7,311 nt of DNA, from assembly GCA_934659475.1 (NCBI GenBank), contig CAKUHX010000081.1, forward strand, positions 1 to 7,311, in the 5' to 3' direction. The translations under genes were made by a program, and so were the position numbers. The notes below the pieces were generated by a model, which was given only the letters and a program-made list of their open reading frames with translations, made no database searches and was not told the DNA's origin. Each line of letters starts with the position of its first letter. The stretch's first letter is position 1. Below are positions 6,665-7,311 of this stretch, one piece after another. Source of the DNA: an uncultured Oscillospiraceae bacterium. Lineage in GTDB: Bacteria > Bacillota > Clostridia > Oscillospirales > Oscillospiraceae.

Positions 6665-7311
6665 TCAGACGCGCTTCCACACCGCGCCGCCGGGCACGTC
6701 GGTGATCTCCACGCCCTGCTGCTTCAGCTCGTCGCGGATGCGGTCGGCCTCGGCAAAGTTCTTGGCCTTCTTGGCCGCATACCGCTGCATCACCAGCGCG
6801 TCGACGGCGGGGTCGCCCTCGCCGGTCACGGTGCAGCCCACGGCAGCCGTAGTCTTGGCCTTGGCCTGCTCCTGTCGTACCTTGCCGGCCTTCTCCAGCA
6901 GAGACAGGCTGAGCACCTGGTCGTAGCTGTCCAGGATGGCCAGCTTGGTGGCGTCGCTGGTCTTGGCCTTCAGCGCATCGTACAGGGCGGTCACGCCCAT
7001 GGAGGTGTTCAGGTCGTTGCCCAGCTGCCGGTCGAACTTCTCCTTATACTCCGCAAGCACGGCCTGATCCACCTCGCCCTCGCCGGGCTTCAGGGCGGCG
7101 ATCTTGGCGATCAGCTTGTTGAAGGCGGCGGCGGCGTTGTCCAGGTTCTCCCAGGTGAACACCAGGGCCTTGCGGTAGTGGCTCTGCAGGCAGAAGAACC
7201 GGTAGGCCAGCGGGTCATAGCCCTTCTCCTCCAGCAGGGAGACGGTGAGGAACTCGCCCTTGGATTTGGACATCTTGCCATGGTTGGTGTTCAGATGGGC
7301 CACATGGAACC
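6665..7311 (-). CDS. cysS: Cysteinyl-tRNA synthetase, C-terminal part (5' end outside window)
   Basis: CysRS attaches cysteine to tRNA-Cys in the cytoplasm. The open frame enters from the right edge as FHVAHLNTNHGKMSKSKGEF, containing the class I signature KMSKS (visible residues 12-16), which stabilises the aminoacyl-adenylate transition state. There follow the helical anticodon-binding region (YRFFCLQSHYRKAL; NDLNTSMGVTALYDALK) and the typical CysRS tail KNFAEADRIRDELKQQGVEITDVPGGAVWKR before a TGA at 6665-6667. The Rossmann fold with the HIGH motif and zinc ligands must lie beyond the window. A GTG at 7301-7303 is internal and should not be taken as a start. The part seen is intact and ordinary. 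Confidence 0.95.
   Translation of the reverse strand, partial: FHVAHLNTNHGKMSKSKGEFLTVSLLEEKGYDPLAYRFFCLQSHYRKALVFTWENLDNAAAAFNKLIAKIAALKPGEGEVDQAVLAEYKEKFDRQLGNDLNTSMGVTALYDALKAKTSDATKLAILDSYDQVLSLSLLEKAGKVRQEQAKAKTTAAVGCTVTGEGDPAVDALVMQRYAAKKAKNFAEADRIRDELKQQGVEITDVPGGAVWKRV

Overview
This is a GC-rich window with five protein genes on the minus strand and a scrap of one on the plus strand. The gene content, the dgt-dnaG-rpoD order, strong AAGGAGG-type Shine-Dalgarno sites, a TTG start and an N-terminally short RpoD of the Gram-positive type all suggest a high-GC member of the Clostridia. Intergenic repeat style points towards the Oscillospiraceae (Flavonifractor, Faecalibacterium or Oscillibacter relatives). 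That placement is inference; no marker here fixes the genus.

Layout from left to right: the last 20 codons of an unidentified plus-strand gene (3-65); a strong hairpin that reads as a terminator for the minus strand (71-100); about 330 bp of gene-free, repeat-rich DNA that carries a second, mutated copy of the rpoD 3' end; rpoD (435-1751) and dnaG (1748-3508), overlapping by ATGA; a 297-bp spacer packed with structured repeats, including an 83-bp element that folds on paper into a three-way junction; dgt (3806-4810) with its own AT-rich candidate promoter; a bidirectional-looking terminator (4940-4969); a PAS-AAA-Fis sigma-54 activator (5007-6446) with a convincing extended -10 promoter and an operator-like palindrome; a GC-rich terminator-like hairpin (6573-6605); and the 3' part of cysS, which runs off the right edge.

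Functionally, dgt-dnaG-rpoD is a macromolecular-synthesis cluster: dGTP hydrolysis, replication priming and the housekeeping sigma factor. No convincing promoter or intrinsic terminator was seen between dgt and dnaG, so the three may be read as one transcript. The sigma-54 activator appears to be an independent unit, and no -24/-12 promoter with correct spacing was noticed in the intergenic DNA, so its targets probably lie elsewhere.

The coding genes look ordinary and intact. The unusual material is between genes: two separate genes (rpoD and dgt) each have a piece of their 3' coding end repeated just downstream, and the dgt-dnaG spacer holds a compact, highly base-paired element. I see no new multi-gene system, CRISPR array, tRNA or rRNA.
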